NCBI GenBank assembly: GCA_934216505.1
Contig: CAKQBW010000003.1
Span: forward strand, 1 to 64,000
Direction of reading: 5' to 3'
Length of the DNA stretch: 64,000 nt
From: an uncultured Alphaproteobacteria bacterium
GTDB lineage: Bacteria > Pseudomonadota > Alphaproteobacteria > CAAHEQ01 > UBA3637
The position numbers and the translations under genes were made by a program. This document shows, piece by piece, positions 33,249 through 41,554 of the stretch. The notes below the pieces were generated by a model that had not been told where the DNA came from, did not search any database, and saw nothing but the letters and a program-made list of their open reading frames with translations. Every line of letters starts with the position of its first letter. Position 1 is the first letter of the stretch.

Positions 33249-34076
33249 ATGAAAGACAAAATGATTCAAGTGGCCCTGTGTTATGATTTTGATGGGACTT
33301 TGTCCCCCAAAGCCATGCAAGAGTATGGCTTTATGCGGGCCACGGGTCAGGAAGCCAACAAATTTTGGACGACTTCTAATACCATGGCCAAAGACCAAAA
33401 AGCGGACAACATCTCGGCCTATATGCGTTTAATGTTGCAAGAATGCGCCCGCAAAAAAATTATCCCCACGCGGCAAACTTTTCATCGTTTTGCCAAAGGA
33501 ATTGAACTGTTTCAAGGGGTGGTCTCTTGGTTTAGACGCATCAACCGTTATGGTCTGAAAAAAGGTATTTTGGTCAAACATTACATTATTTCTTCGGGAT
33601 TAAAGGAAATTTTAGAGGGCACAGAAATCGCCAAAAACTTTACTCAGATTTTTGCTTCCTCGTTTATGTATGATGAATCTGGGGTGGCTGTGTGGCCTGC
33701 AATCGTGTTGAATTACACCAGTAAAACCCAATTTATCTTTCGCATCAACAAAGGGTGTGAGGATATTTCGGATAATGTGTCTATCAACAACTTTGTCAAA
33801 AAATCAGACCGTCCTGTGCCCTTTGAACACATGATTTATTTCGGTGATGGCGAAACGGATATTCCCTGTATGAAAATGATTAAAGTGAATGGCGGGCATT
33901 CTGTGGCGGTCTTTAAACCCCATCAAAAAGACACCGCCCAAAAACTGATTCACGATGATCGGGTGAATATCGCTGTTCCCGCCGATTACAGAAAAAATTC
34001 AATGGCCGAAAAATATGTCTGTGCGGTCATTGATAAAATTGCCGCAGATATCAATTTACAAAAAATGGAGAAGTAA
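33249..34076 (+). CDS. HAD-superfamily phosphatase
   Basis: The 275-residue protein has motif I CYDFDGTLS near residue 12, motif II IISSGLKEIL near 117, and motif IV YFGDGETDIPC near 198 with VAVFKPHQ after it, as in the HAD subfamily of SerB-like phosphatases. The substrate is unknown. AAAGG eight bases upstream supports the ATG at 33249; a later ATG at 33261 is possible. It starts 14 bases after gpsA, so it is likely in that operon. Confidence 0.8.
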   Translation: MKDKMIQVALCYDFDGTLSPKAMQEYGFMRATGQEANKFWTTSNTMAKDQKADNISAYMRLMLQECARKKIIPTRQTFHRFAKGIELFQGVVSWFRRINRYGLKKGILVKHYIISSGLKEILEGTEIAKNFTQIFASSFMYDESGVAVWPAIVLNYTSKTQFIFRINKGCEDISDNVSINNFVKKSDRPVPFEHMIYFGDGETDIPCMKMIKVNGGHSVAVFKPHQKDTAQKLIHDDRVNIAVPADYRKNSMAEKYVCAVIDKIAADINLQKMEK

Positions 34077-34077
34077 A

Positions 34078-34482
34078 ATGCAAGAAGAAAAAAGAAAAGT
34101 TGTTGTCAGTGCAGGTGTTATTTATCACCAAGGAAAAATCTTAATCGCTCAAAGGCGATTGGATAAATCGTTGGGTGGCTATTGGGAATTCCCCGGCGGA
34201 AAAATTGAATCAGGAGAAACAGGCGAACAGGCTTTGGCCCGTGAAATCAAAGAAGAATTTGACATTGATATTCAGGTGGAAAAATTTTTAACAAAAACTT
34301 TTTATGAATATCCCACCTTTTGTTTGACAATGTTTGTTTATCAAGCCCGTTGGGATGGACAAGGGCAAATCAAAATTTGCGACCATGAACAATATAAGTG
34401 GGCCGATTTATCCGAATTAAAAACAATGGATTTTCCCCCAGCGGATATTCCTGTCTTGGATTTTTTAACACACGCTGGCTAA
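34078..34482 (+). CDS. mutT: Nudix hydrolase, 8-oxo-dGTP diphosphatase type (MutT)
   Basis: The 134-residue protein has the full Nudix box GKIESGETGEQALAREIKEEF near residue 36 in the form GX5EX7REUXEE, after the FPGG strand; the aspartates and ending QYKWADLSEL are typical of MutT. It removes oxidised dGTP and prevents transversions. The ATG follows the stop of the HAD gene by one base, with GGAGAAG upstream. Confidence 0.9.
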   Translation: MQEEKRKVVVSAGVIYHQGKILIAQRRLDKSLGGYWEFPGGKIESGETGEQALAREIKEEFDIDIQVEKFLTKTFYEYPTFCLTMFVYQARWDGQGQIKICDHEQYKWADLSELKTMDFPPADIPVLDFLTHAG

Positions 34483-34499
34483 AAAATCACTGGGGTATT

Positions 34500-35165
34500 T
34501 TATAAATACCTTTGGCGCAATTTTTTAATAACACGGCGGGAGATGTGATAGGCTTTTTTCAACTTCCACCCATTAAATTGGTTGGCGTGAATGGCCTCAA
34601 TATATTCATTTTCTATTTCGTTTAAGGTTTGCGCCCGATCAAATGCATTCGGCAAACAAGAAGCGTTGATTGTCCTTTTCCCAAAATCAATGTAAGTTTT
34701 TGTGGAAGAAAGTCGCTGAGCGGCGGAAAAATGCTTTTTGGCCCTTGGCTTTCTGATACGATCAAATTCTTCCACCACATAAGTCAATTCCTTTTTATCT
34801 TGTAAGGCCTTCGCAGGCATGGTCTTTTGACAAAATAATTTTCCCAAAGTATAAAGGGCGATTAAATTTTCAAAATCAGCCCAATTTTTTTGATGTTTAT
34901 GAGAAATTTTATCCCAGCCCGTTTTCACTAAAGTATCAGGGACTAACACAGGTCTAACGGGAGCCTCCTCAAACGATAAATCAGGCAAAGAAGCCTCTTC
35001 CTTTTTTTCTATTTCTTGACGCTTGGCGGACAATAATCTGTCTAAACTTTCGGAATTTTGCTCTAACTGTGGATCTTCATCGGATAAATCTTCTACTAAA
35101 TCACGGGGAAAAACCGCATAAAAATCACGATGCATTTGAACTGAATCTTGCAGGGAAACTTTCAT
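34500..35165 (-). CDS. Unknown 221-residue acidic-basic protein with structured 5' leader
   Basis: I do not recognise this protein. It has no signal peptide or membrane helix. Residues 20-70 are acidic and the rest basic. It ends with two or three helices containing conserved-looking W and Y (FNGWKLKKAYHISRRVIKKLRQRYL). An AGGAGG site precedes the ATG. The transcript begins at a strong promoter and opens with a long hairpin (35195-35275), suggesting post-transcriptional control. It is convergent with mutT. Confidence 0.6.
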   Translation of the reverse strand: MKVSLQDSVQMHRDFYAVFPRDLVEDLSDEDPQLEQNSESLDRLLSAKRQEIEKKEEASLPDLSFEEAPVRPVLVPDTLVKTGWDKISHKHQKNWADFENLIALYTLGKLFCQKTMPAKALQDKKELTYVVEEFDRIRKPRAKKHFSAAQRLSSTKTYIDFGKRTINASCLPNAFDRAQTLNEIENEYIEAIHANQFNGWKLKKAYHISRRVIKKLRQRYL

Positions 35166-35194
35166 TTTTACCTCCTGACCCTTCCGAATAAAGA

Positions 35195-35275
35195 GGACGA
35201 TAAAAAGAGGGGGAGAATCCTTTTAACTTGTTGCATGTTGAGGAGTATTATTTTGAACAAGCCTTCTTATCGTCC
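35195..35275 (-). promoter_or_regulatory. Stem-loop at the very 5' end of the 34500 mRNA
   Basis: Read on the minus strand, GGACGATAAGAAG (35275 downward) pairs with CTTTTTATCGTCC (13 pairs, one G-U). A second stem, CTTGTT with AACAAG, nests inside. The predicted start of transcription coincides with the first base of the outer stem. No T run follows, so it is not a simple terminator. A cis-regulatory or stabilising RNA element is likely. Confidence 0.6.
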
Positions 35276-35282
35276 AAGAATA

Positions 35283-35311
35283 AGAATATCACGAAAATTG
35301 TTTTTTGTCAA
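35283..35311 (-). promoter_or_regulatory. Promoter of the 34500 gene
   Basis: Minus strand: TTGACA (35306-35311) overlapping the stop codon of the upstream gene, 17-base spacer, TATTCT (35283-35288). Confidence 0.8.
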
Positions 35312-36657
35312 GAGTTTTTAAATTCAATTCGTAAAGCCCGTAAAATATCATGAATTGGCACATAAAATGAAAAATTGGTTTCATCAAGATTGCGTCCGTC
35401 TTGCACTCCCAAAACACGACCATAATTGTCCAACAAAGGTGCCCCCGCATATCCCCCTGTTGTGGGCAAAGTAGCCTGAATAAAGCGTTGGTCTTTCTGA
35501 GATTTAAAACGACTGGAACTAATGATTCCCCGTCCCAAAGTATTACGAGCATAAAAATCCGAGGGATTCCCTATGGTAAAGACTTCCGTCAATTCCTTTA
35601 GCAGAGCTTCAGGTGCCACTGATAAAGCCGCATGGTTGGATAAATCCACCTTTAAGAAGGCTACCCCTAACCGTGTATTTTTGCGTAAAACAGTGGCCGT
35701 CAAACGCGTCCCTTGATTGTCTGTAAGCGCCACCTTTTGAGCATTTCCCACATTTTTCAACGCCGTCAAAATATATCCATCAGGTGAAATGAAAAAGCCC
35801 GTTCCTTTCTTTTCATCAATAGCCACCACGGCCCGCTTTAATAAAAACGAGGACTCATAAATCGGCTTTAAGTTTTTGCCAAAAGGAGCTTTTATCGTTA
35901 AAGGTTTTTGATTTTTCTCTTTTTCCACCAACGAACGAATATCTACCTTGGCCCCCACAATCTCTTGAAAGGTTTTTTGATGGGCTAATTGACGGGTGGC
36001 GTCTTCCAAAGCTCGCAGCAACACAAAAGTATTGCCATTTTCCGTTGGTTTTTCAACCACACCCAATCCTTGTGTGGTTAAACGGGCGATGACACGGTCT
36101 TGTAATTTATCAAAAATTTCCCACTCCACCTGAATCGTTGCATTCCCCGCCGAAAGATTCGTTTCACGAAAATAAAGGAAATTCAACACATGACAGATAT
36201 TAGATTGAATTTCAACAATATGCGCTGAAAGCAAAATTTCGGCCCGTTTCTTTTCCCAGGCTTGATGAAAAGAAGAATGTTTTGCCCCTGCGATATCATA
36301 GCCCGCCTCTATCAAAGGTCTTTCTACAAAGTCCGCTGTTTCACTTTCCCAATCCCCAAAATCCTTTGACCCTGTCGCCCATTGGGACACAGACGCACTA
36401 AAACGATTTTTTAAAGAAGCATTACAAGTATCCGCCCAACTTAAATGAACATTATCAAAACTCCACCGCCAATAAGGATAGGCCACATAATCTGTGCCCC
36501 GCTTTAAATCAATAAACGCCGAATCAAACCCCACAGGCCGTAAATTTGTCTTTCCCTTTAAATCTTCGGGAACTTCAAATTCAGGAATCACCGCCAAAGG
36601 CATCGCCCTTTGACAACCCGACAAAATCAACAACAAAAATACCCAAACAAAACGCAT
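35308..36657 (-). CDS. Lipoprotein with a trypsin-like (HtrA-type) domain that lacks catalytic residues
   Basis: The 449-residue protein has a lipoprotein signal (LLLILSGC, cysteine 15), an N-terminal domain of about 240 residues that I do not know, and a C-terminal serine-protease fold. At the three sites where HtrA proteases have H, D and S, this protein reads GYILTALKNV (histidine absent), RLGVAFLKV (aspartate replaced by glycine) and TTGGYAGAPLLD (the GNSGGP serine replaced by alanine). The fold-defining glycines and the GRVLGVQ end remain. It would bind peptides without cleaving, as a chaperone or scaffold. It is tethered to the outer membrane. Monocistronic between xth and the 34500 gene. 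Confidence 0.75.
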   Translation of the reverse strand: MRFVWVFLLLILSGCQRAMPLAVIPEFEVPEDLKGKTNLRPVGFDSAFIDLKRGTDYVAYPYWRWSFDNVHLSWADTCNASLKNRFSASVSQWATGSKDFGDWESETADFVERPLIEAGYDIAGAKHSSFHQAWEKKRAEILLSAHIVEIQSNICHVLNFLYFRETNLSAGNATIQVEWEIFDKLQDRVIARLTTQGLGVVEKPTENGNTFVLLRALEDATRQLAHQKTFQEIVGAKVDIRSLVEKEKNQKPLTIKAPFGKNLKPIYESSFLLKRAVVAIDEKKGTGFFISPDGYILTALKNVGNAQKVALTDNQGTRLTATVLRKNTRLGVAFLKVDLSNHAALSVAPEALLKELTEVFTIGNPSDFYARNTLGRGIISSSRFKSQKDQRFIQATLPTTGGYAGAPLLDNYGRVLGVQDGRNLDETNFSFYVPIHDILRALRIEFKNS

Positions 36658-36709
36658 TGGATTTCACGCCTTCTTTCCGGGAAAAGTATATACGATTTTA
36701 TGTCAAAAA

Positions 36710-37507
36710 TCAATCTTTTAATTCTAAACCTATCGGCGCATGATCTGAGGTCTTTTCCCATCCCCGCACCTCTTTATAGATTTTTGCGGCCGCCACTTGT
36801 TCAACCAATGCTGGGCTCACAAAAAAGAAATCCAATAAAATCCCCAAATTACGGGGCCACGCCCCCATTTGAAAATCCCAAAAAGTATATGTTTTTTCGG
36901 CGGGATAAAACAAGCGAATCATATTTTGCAGCCCTACCTGATTTAACCGTTCAAACGCTTGCCGCACTTCGGGCAACATCAAGGCACTGACCAAAAAGGC
37001 CTGAGGATTATAGACATCTGAATTTCGTTCTATCACATTAAAATCGCCCCCCAATAAAATGTTTTCCCCTTGATTTTTCAAGTGTTGTAGATGGTGCGTC
37101 AAAGCATCCAACCATTTGATTTTAAAGGTCAAACGTGATGTATCTGTGGGATCATTCATCGGGGCCGTTCCATTGGGAACATATACACAAATCGCCTGCG
37201 TTCCTTGGGGTAAGCGAGCCTGAATGAAGCGGGCTTGAAAGGGCTCACTTTGGGGCGCATTCGGCAACGAACAACTGACTTCTGTCAAAGGCTTCTTACT
37301 TAAAATGGCCACGCCATTATAACTTTTTTGACCACAAATATAACTTTGGTAGCCCAAAGATTGAAAAAAAAGGGAGGGAAAATTTTCTTCTGTGGCTTTT
37401 ATTTCCTGTAAAAATACCACCTCAGGGTCTTCTTGTTTTAAAAGTTTTTCCAACGCCCCTAACCGAGAACGAACAGACGCCACATTCCATGAAATTATTC
37501 TTTGCAT
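36710..37507 (-). CDS. xth: Exodeoxyribonuclease III family nuclease
   Basis: The 265-residue protein has the endonuclease/exonuclease/phosphatase motifs: ISWNVASVRSRL with the metal-binding N, LQEIKATEENFP with the catalytic E near residue 34, YNGVAILSKK, LGGDFNVIERNSD near 153, and the C-terminal SDHAPIGLEL. It repairs abasic sites and 3' blocks. AAGGG precedes ATG. Its start codon lies in the -35 of the divergent 37537 gene, so the two promoters are back to back. Confidence 0.92.
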   Translation of the reverse strand: MQRIISWNVASVRSRLGALEKLLKQEDPEVVFLQEIKATEENFPSLFFQSLGYQSYICGQKSYNGVAILSKKPLTEVSCSLPNAPQSEPFQARFIQARLPQGTQAICVYVPNGTAPMNDPTDTSRLTFKIKWLDALTHHLQHLKNQGENILLGGDFNVIERNSDVYNPQAFLVSALMLPEVRQAFERLNQVGLQNMIRLFYPAEKTYTFWDFQMGAWPRNLGILLDFFFVSPALVEQVAAAKIYKEVRGWEKTSDHAPIGLELKD

Positions 37508-37530
37508 TTTTTTTCCCTTTGTGCTAGCAT
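37502..37530 (+). promoter_or_regulatory. Promoter of the 37537 gene, predicting a leaderless mRNA
   Basis: TTGCAT (37502-37507), 17-base spacer ending TGC, TAGCAT (37525-37530), then six bases to the ATG at 37537 with no Shine-Dalgarno sequence. The -35 overlaps the xth start codon on the other strand. Confidence 0.65.
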
Positions 37531-37536
37531 ACGATT

Positions 37537-38196
37537 ATGAAAAATAAAAAAATATTCTTTTTCGCTTTATTATCCCTTGTTTTCAGCCAAAAAGCAAGTG
37601 CTTTTTGTGAGTCGATGGCCACGCGGGTTTATATTGATATGATGCCTGGAAATCCCACCTATATTACCACGCGTTCTCGTCAAGATTTTATGGCGTCCTC
37701 CACTCAAAAAATTTCACCCAACACTTTGGGATTGACGGTGGCTAAATTGACGATCCAAGGACGGCCCGATCCTATTATAGATGTCGTTTCCGAAAATGGC
37801 TTTATGTGTGCGGGGTTGAAAACGATTCGTTTTAAAATGGGGTATGATACTGGGGCGATTCAAGTTTTTATTGATAAAAAATATCCCCGTCATTCTTGCG
37901 AATATGAAGTCATTAAAAAACATGAAAATTATCATGTTCAAGTCGCTCAACAAGCCATGAAGTTTTTTAAGCCTGATGTGGAAAAAAGGATTTACGATAG
38001 TATTGCCCAGTTGCGCCCCAAAAAAGTAGCCACGGTGGAGGAATATCAACAAGAAATAGAGCGGCAATATCAAAAAATTATTCAGGATTTAAAGCCCTTA
38101 ATTCAACATATCAATGAAGTTATTGCCGAAAAAAACTATGAAATAGATACTCCTGAATCCTATCGAGCCACTACCGAATTGTGTCAAAATTGGTAA
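37537..38196 (+). CDS. Secreted protein with an HExxH motif, putative metallopeptidase
   Basis: The 219-residue protein has a classical signal peptide (MKNKKIFFFALLSLVFSQKASA, cleavage after ASA). The mature part contains KKHENYHVQVAQQAM near residue 130, which has the HExxH zinc-binding pattern (H-E-N-Y-H), as in DUF922-like and other gluzincin proteases. Five cysteines could pair in the periplasm. A third metal ligand is not identified. The C-terminal 60 residues are helical. The stop and that of the converging ZntB-like gene are adjacent. It is probably exported, role unknown. Confidence 0.68.
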   Translation: MKNKKIFFFALLSLVFSQKASAFCESMATRVYIDMMPGNPTYITTRSRQDFMASSTQKISPNTLGLTVAKLTIQGRPDPIIDVVSENGFMCAGLKTIRFKMGYDTGAIQVFIDKKYPRHSCEYEVIKKHENYHVQVAQQAMKFFKPDVEKRIYDSIAQLRPKKVATVEEYQQEIERQYQKIIQDLKPLIQHINEVIAEKNYEIDTPESYRATTELCQNW

Positions 38197-39162
38197 TCAA
38201 AACCACTTCATTTTCTTAATAAAAATAACTTGAAAAACCACTATACAAATCAAGATGATACAGATAACCCCAAACCCCGCCGGATCATCATTAAAGGGAA
38301 TTCCCCCAATATTCGCCCCCAACAAACCCGTAATAAAACTTAAAGGGGTAAAAATAACCATAATCAAACTCATCAAATACATTGTTCGACTGATGTTGAT
38401 ATTTGTCTTGGAATCCAATTCTTCTTGAGTAACTTTAGAATGATCTCTGGCAAATTCTAACCCCTCCACAATCGTGATTAAATCACGCAACATTTCCCCA
38501 AAAACAGTCCTGTTGGCCTTAGAAAAAAAAGGCAACGAAGTTTGGGCCAAAGTTTTCATCATCTCTCGTTGGGGTAAAATATACCGTCTGAGCCCCACAA
38601 TCACATGGCGAATATGGCTGATATCCGAACGCAAGGCACGATCCTGATGAATGGCTTTTTCCTCTATAACAGCTTCCTCTAGTTCATCTACCTTATCATC
38701 AATAAGGGCCAAAGATTCTTCCATTTGATGCACCATAGAGGCACATAATTGTGTCAAACAATCCCCAATCGTTCTAGGCCCTTTTCTTTGTTGAAAACTA
38801 TCCAGTATCTGGTCAATCGCCGAAATAGACCGATGCGAAACGGTCAATAACCGGTTTTTGGTCATCCACACATGAAGGGCCACCATATCATCGTCTTTTT
38901 GCCGATTGGGACAAACACCCCGCATTACCATCACCAACCCTTTTTCATGGACAAAACAACGCGGCGAGGTATCTGCATCCAGCAGATTTTCCAAAACAGT
39001 CGCATCTAAATTCAATGAACGCAACCATTTGAGTTTATTGACATCTTTGTAATCTATATGAATCCATATAGGGCGGGATAATTCTTGGGATACTTGACGC
39101 AAAGAAACAGAAGTCGCTGCGCCCTTTTTATCCAAGACCTTACAAAATTGCGGTGTATTCAT
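38197..39162 (-). CDS. zntB: CorA/ZntB-family divalent metal transporter
   Basis: The 321-residue protein has the large N-terminal cytoplasmic domain of the CorA family and two C-terminal membrane helices separated by the pore-loop motif GANIGGIPF near residue 292. The GxN selectivity element is GAN (as in ZntB/CorA-like GMN variants), and the positively charged tail KKMKWF follows. ZntB members take up or release zinc with protons. The symbol is chosen on the ZntB-like GGIP ending, magnesium transport is an alternative. The ATG at 39162 has GGAGG upstream; a TTG at 39165 is rejected. Confidence 0.85.
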   Translation of the reverse strand: MNTPQFCKVLDKKGAATSVSLRQVSQELSRPIWIHIDYKDVNKLKWLRSLNLDATVLENLLDADTSPRCFVHEKGLVMVMRGVCPNRQKDDDMVALHVWMTKNRLLTVSHRSISAIDQILDSFQQRKGPRTIGDCLTQLCASMVHQMEESLALIDDKVDELEEAVIEEKAIHQDRALRSDISHIRHVIVGLRRYILPQREMMKTLAQTSLPFFSKANRTVFGEMLRDLITIVEGLEFARDHSKVTQEELDSKTNINISRTMYLMSLIMVIFTPLSFITGLLGANIGGIPFNDDPAGFGVICIILICIVVFQVIFIKKMKWF

Positions 39163-39192
39163 CAAAGCACCCTCCCCCCCTGTTCAAGGACT

Positions 39193-39783
39193 TTATTCAA
39201 TACAACAATCTACCGCCTTACGCACTACGGCTTTCAACTTTCCCAAAACACCCGTTGCCACAGGGGCGGAAACAACTGCATTTTTCTTTTTGGCGGGCAT
39301 TTCTTTATGAGTCAAAGAGGCCACCTCTTTTTGAACTTCCTCTAAGGAATCTACTTTCCATGAAATGTCTTTGGCATCCACCAAATTCATGTTCAAGCCC
39401 CAAAATAAACAATATAAATCATACGCTTGATTAAATAATTCATAGGCCTTTTCTTTATGCCCCATGGATTGTTGCTTGGTCCCCACTTCCATCAAACGCA
39501 TGCTAGCCGATAATAAATGTTTGGAAATACACCACACTTCCCCTTCATAACTGGGAATAATTTGAAGCATCAAATTCTTGCGCAATTCACGCACCTCCTG
39601 CACCAAATCATAAAAACTGTTCTTTCCCGTTTTTGCCCCAGAAAAAACCAAATGTTCCTCTATGGAAATTAAATTCATAATCGCTATTGTTAAATCTTGG
39701 TCCGAAGACAAATCTTTGGGATTCTTCTTCTTTGTCGCGTCAATGCGTTCCACAAATTCTTTGACTGATGCTACTTTTTTCAT
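39193..39783 (-). CDS. Unknown helical protein of 196 residues
   Basis: The product is soluble and helical, with no signal peptide. N-terminal two thirds resemble an alpha-helical bundle (for example DLTIAIMNLISIEEHLVF, ELRKNLMLQIIPS, KAYELFNQAYDLYCLFWGLN), which loosely recalls TPR-like or UPF families but no firm match. The C-terminal tail is lysine and valine rich with a final CC pair. It ends 30 bases before the ZntB-like start, on the same strand, so it may be in one unit with it. An AGGAGG site precedes the ATG. Confidence 0.6.
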   Translation of the reverse strand: MKKVASVKEFVERIDATKKKNPKDLSSDQDLTIAIMNLISIEEHLVFSGAKTGKNSFYDLVQEVRELRKNLMLQIIPSYEGEVWCISKHLLSASMRLMEVGTKQQSMGHKEKAYELFNQAYDLYCLFWGLNMNLVDAKDISWKVDSLEEVQKEVASLTHKEMPAKKKNAVVSAPVATGVLGKLKAVVRKAVDCCIE

Positions 39784-39792
39784 GTTCTCCTC

Positions 39793-40326
39793 CTAATTTA
39801 AAATAAGTACTTCTTTGCATTCGCACAAACTACCGCCCCAGAAAATGCAACAAACCAAGGCGTCTAATAACAAAGGCACCACCACTTTTTCAAAAGGAAA
39901 GTGCGCATGCCCGCCGTTTTTTTCCTTAAGCCACGCATACAAATGCACCCCTGAAATATGTGCTACCGCCCCACAAATGGCCGCCATTAAAAAAGAATCC
40001 ACATAAACAAAATTCCAATGCAAACGGGGTTTATATTCCAAATCCTTTAAATAGACAAACCCAATAGAGGAAATGGCAATCAACATTAAAATTTTATCCC
40101 GCATCCAAAAATGCCAATTTCTTTTATCAAAAAACTTCATCAGGATATAGCCCACAATACTCATCAAAGCCCCCGATAAAACCCCAATAACTTCTATTTT
40201 CACTCCCATTTTATCGGCCACCACCAACAACAGACCAATCGCCGCAGGACAAATTGCTGTACAGGCTTGGGCAAAAACACGGTTGGCCAGCAACAAAGAA
40301 AACGCAAAAACAAATAATTTTTTCAT
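39793..40326 (-). CDS. Small membrane protein with signal peptide, unknown
   Basis: The 177-residue protein has a signal peptide (KKLFVFAFSLLLANRVFA) followed by a CTAIC cysteine pair and about four further membrane helices (near 20-40, 45-60, 80-100 and 150-165). Six cysteines include the CECK end. Nothing in it is diagnostic. It starts at the ATG 40326 (AAGGAG upstream; a TTG one codon earlier is rejected). It lies ten bases upstream of the 39193 gene on the same strand, so those two are likely co-expressed. Confidence 0.6.
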   Translation of the reverse strand: MKKLFVFAFSLLLANRVFAQACTAICPAAIGLLLVVADKMGVKIEVIGVLSGALMSIVGYILMKFFDKRNWHFWMRDKILMLIAISSIGFVYLKDLEYKPRLHWNFVYVDSFLMAAICGAVAHISGVHLYAWLKEKNGGHAHFPFEKVVVPLLLDALVCCIFWGGSLCECKEVLILN

Positions 40327-40386
40327 CAATAACTCCTTATTTTGGGATTCTTTGTAGCATATTTTTTTATACTTTTCAACCTTTTT

Positions 40387-41022
40387 TTATTGACTCACCC
40401 AAATCACCCGTGCCACCCATGACACCTCCGACATTTTCAATACCACATCTTCACATTTGGGGTTCAAACTTTTTAATTCCAATAAACACGCCGATTTATG
40501 AATCAATTCCTTGACCATAATTTCACCTTTGACAGTACGTACTACCACCCGATCAAACTTACGAATTTCCGCATCAGGGGCCACAATCAATTTATTCCCG
40601 TCCCGATAAACAGGTTCCATACTTTCGCCCGATACCTCCAGCGCATAGACCCGTTGATTTAAGGCAAACGGAAATTCCACAGCGTCCCAATCGTCTGATA
40701 GAATAGGCCCCCCTTGAGCATCAAAATATCCGTCCCGTCCCGCTTTGGCCAACCCCATCAAAGGAATCATATTTTTGGGGGCTGGACACGGCTGGCCCGC
40801 CAACGCCATGAATTCAAAGACAGTGGTATTTGTCGCCTGTAAAACCTTATTCATACTTTCCGTGGAAGGCCATCTTTTCCGCCCATCGGCCCCAATGCGT
40901 TTTGATTTATTAAAACTGGTGGGATCTAACCCCGCTTTCATCGCCAATGCCGACAAAGAAAGCCCCTTAAATTCGGCTAATTTCTCAATCCCCGTCCAGA
41001 TTTCATTGTAAGAGAGTTGCAT
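40387..41022 (-). CDS. CI-like repressor: HTH plus S24 self-cleaving peptidase
   Basis: The 211-residue protein has an N-terminal helix-turn-helix (GLSLSALAMKAGLDPTSFNKSKR near residue 20) and a C-terminal S24 peptidase domain. The catalytic serine is in VSGESMEPVYRDG near residue 130 and the lysine in VVRTVKGEIMVKEL near 165; the cleavage site is probably AG in LAKAGRDGY near 95. This is the LexA/CI plan, so RecA-stimulated self-cleavage on DNA damage is expected. It is divergent from the virion operon. Similar S24 regulators occur outside phages in alphaproteobacteria, so the phage link rests on the gene order. Start ATG 41022, AAAGGA upstream. Confidence 0.85.
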   Translation of the reverse strand: MQLSYNEIWTGIEKLAEFKGLSLSALAMKAGLDPTSFNKSKRIGADGRKRWPSTESMNKVLQATNTTVFEFMALAGQPCPAPKNMIPLMGLAKAGRDGYFDAQGGPILSDDWDAVEFPFALNQRVYALEVSGESMEPVYRDGNKLIVAPDAEIRKFDRVVVRTVKGEIMVKELIHKSACLLELKSLNPKCEDVVLKMSEVSWVARVIWVSQ

Positions 41023-41115
41023 TTTTAATTTTTCCTTTCTTTCTCTTTTTAGTTGTATTTTCTTTTTACTCTTTTTTAGAGAGAATGTCAATAGGATTTT
41101 TTTCTTATTTTTGTC

Positions 41116-41162
41116 TTGACATTCCTAAAAAAATATGTTAGTTCTTGTTTTGTTCTTATTTT
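41116..41162 (+). promoter_or_regulatory. Candidate operator and promoter of the virion operon
   Basis: TTGACA (41116-41121) is followed 17 bases later by a weak TAGTTC -10. Two adjoining 11-bp direct repeats, GTTCTTGTTTT (41141-41151) and GTTCTTATTTT (41152-41162), lie over the predicted transcription start, one helical turn apart. This fits binding of the divergent CI-like repressor. Confidence 0.5.
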
Positions 41163-41182
41163 AACAAAGGGAGGAAACAAAA

Positions 41183-41554
41183 ATGAAGAACTTTTACAAA
41201 TCAACAATAGATACACGCACCACAACGCCTTTTACTTCTTCTGAAGAAGCCTGGTTTTGGTATTGTCTTTGTGAAAAATTAGGCTTTCAAAGAGCCCGCT
41301 CTGGTGATTCGCGCGTTGCCCGTCCCTGTGAATCATCCGATATTGCGCTATCGGTCAAAAAACTATTCCGACAAGGTCTTTTAAAACCAGAACACATCAA
41401 AGTTTTATCTAAGTATGGCTTTGAACAAGTCCCACCCCACCCCCATTTCGGCGACACCCCACGCATCTGTCAAATTTGGAAAGAAGCCTTGCAATTTTTA
41501 GAATCTCTTTTGCGCCAAAAAGGAATCGTTTATAGTTTGTTGGGTGCCCTATGA
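41183..41554 (+). CDS. Small phage-associated protein, unknown
   Basis: The 123-residue soluble protein is the first gene of the virion cassette. It has basic and aromatic-rich segments (FWYCLCEKLGFQRARSG, HPHFGDTPRICQIWKEA). I have no family for it. The GAGG site precedes the ATG, and the stop overlaps the start of the next gene (ATGA), so the two are co-translated. It shares host-like codon use with the virion genes. Confidence 0.6.
   Translation: MKNFYKSTIDTRTTTPFTSSEEAWFWYCLCEKLGFQRARSGDSRVARPCESSDIALSVKKLFRQGLLKPEHIKVLSKYGFEQVPPHPHFGDTPRICQIWKEALQFLESLLRQKGIVYSLLGAL

Noticed and set aside
39815..40006. Plus-strand frames across 39.0-40.5 kb
   Set aside because: They are shadows of the minus-strand membrane and helical protein genes, with no ribosome sites.
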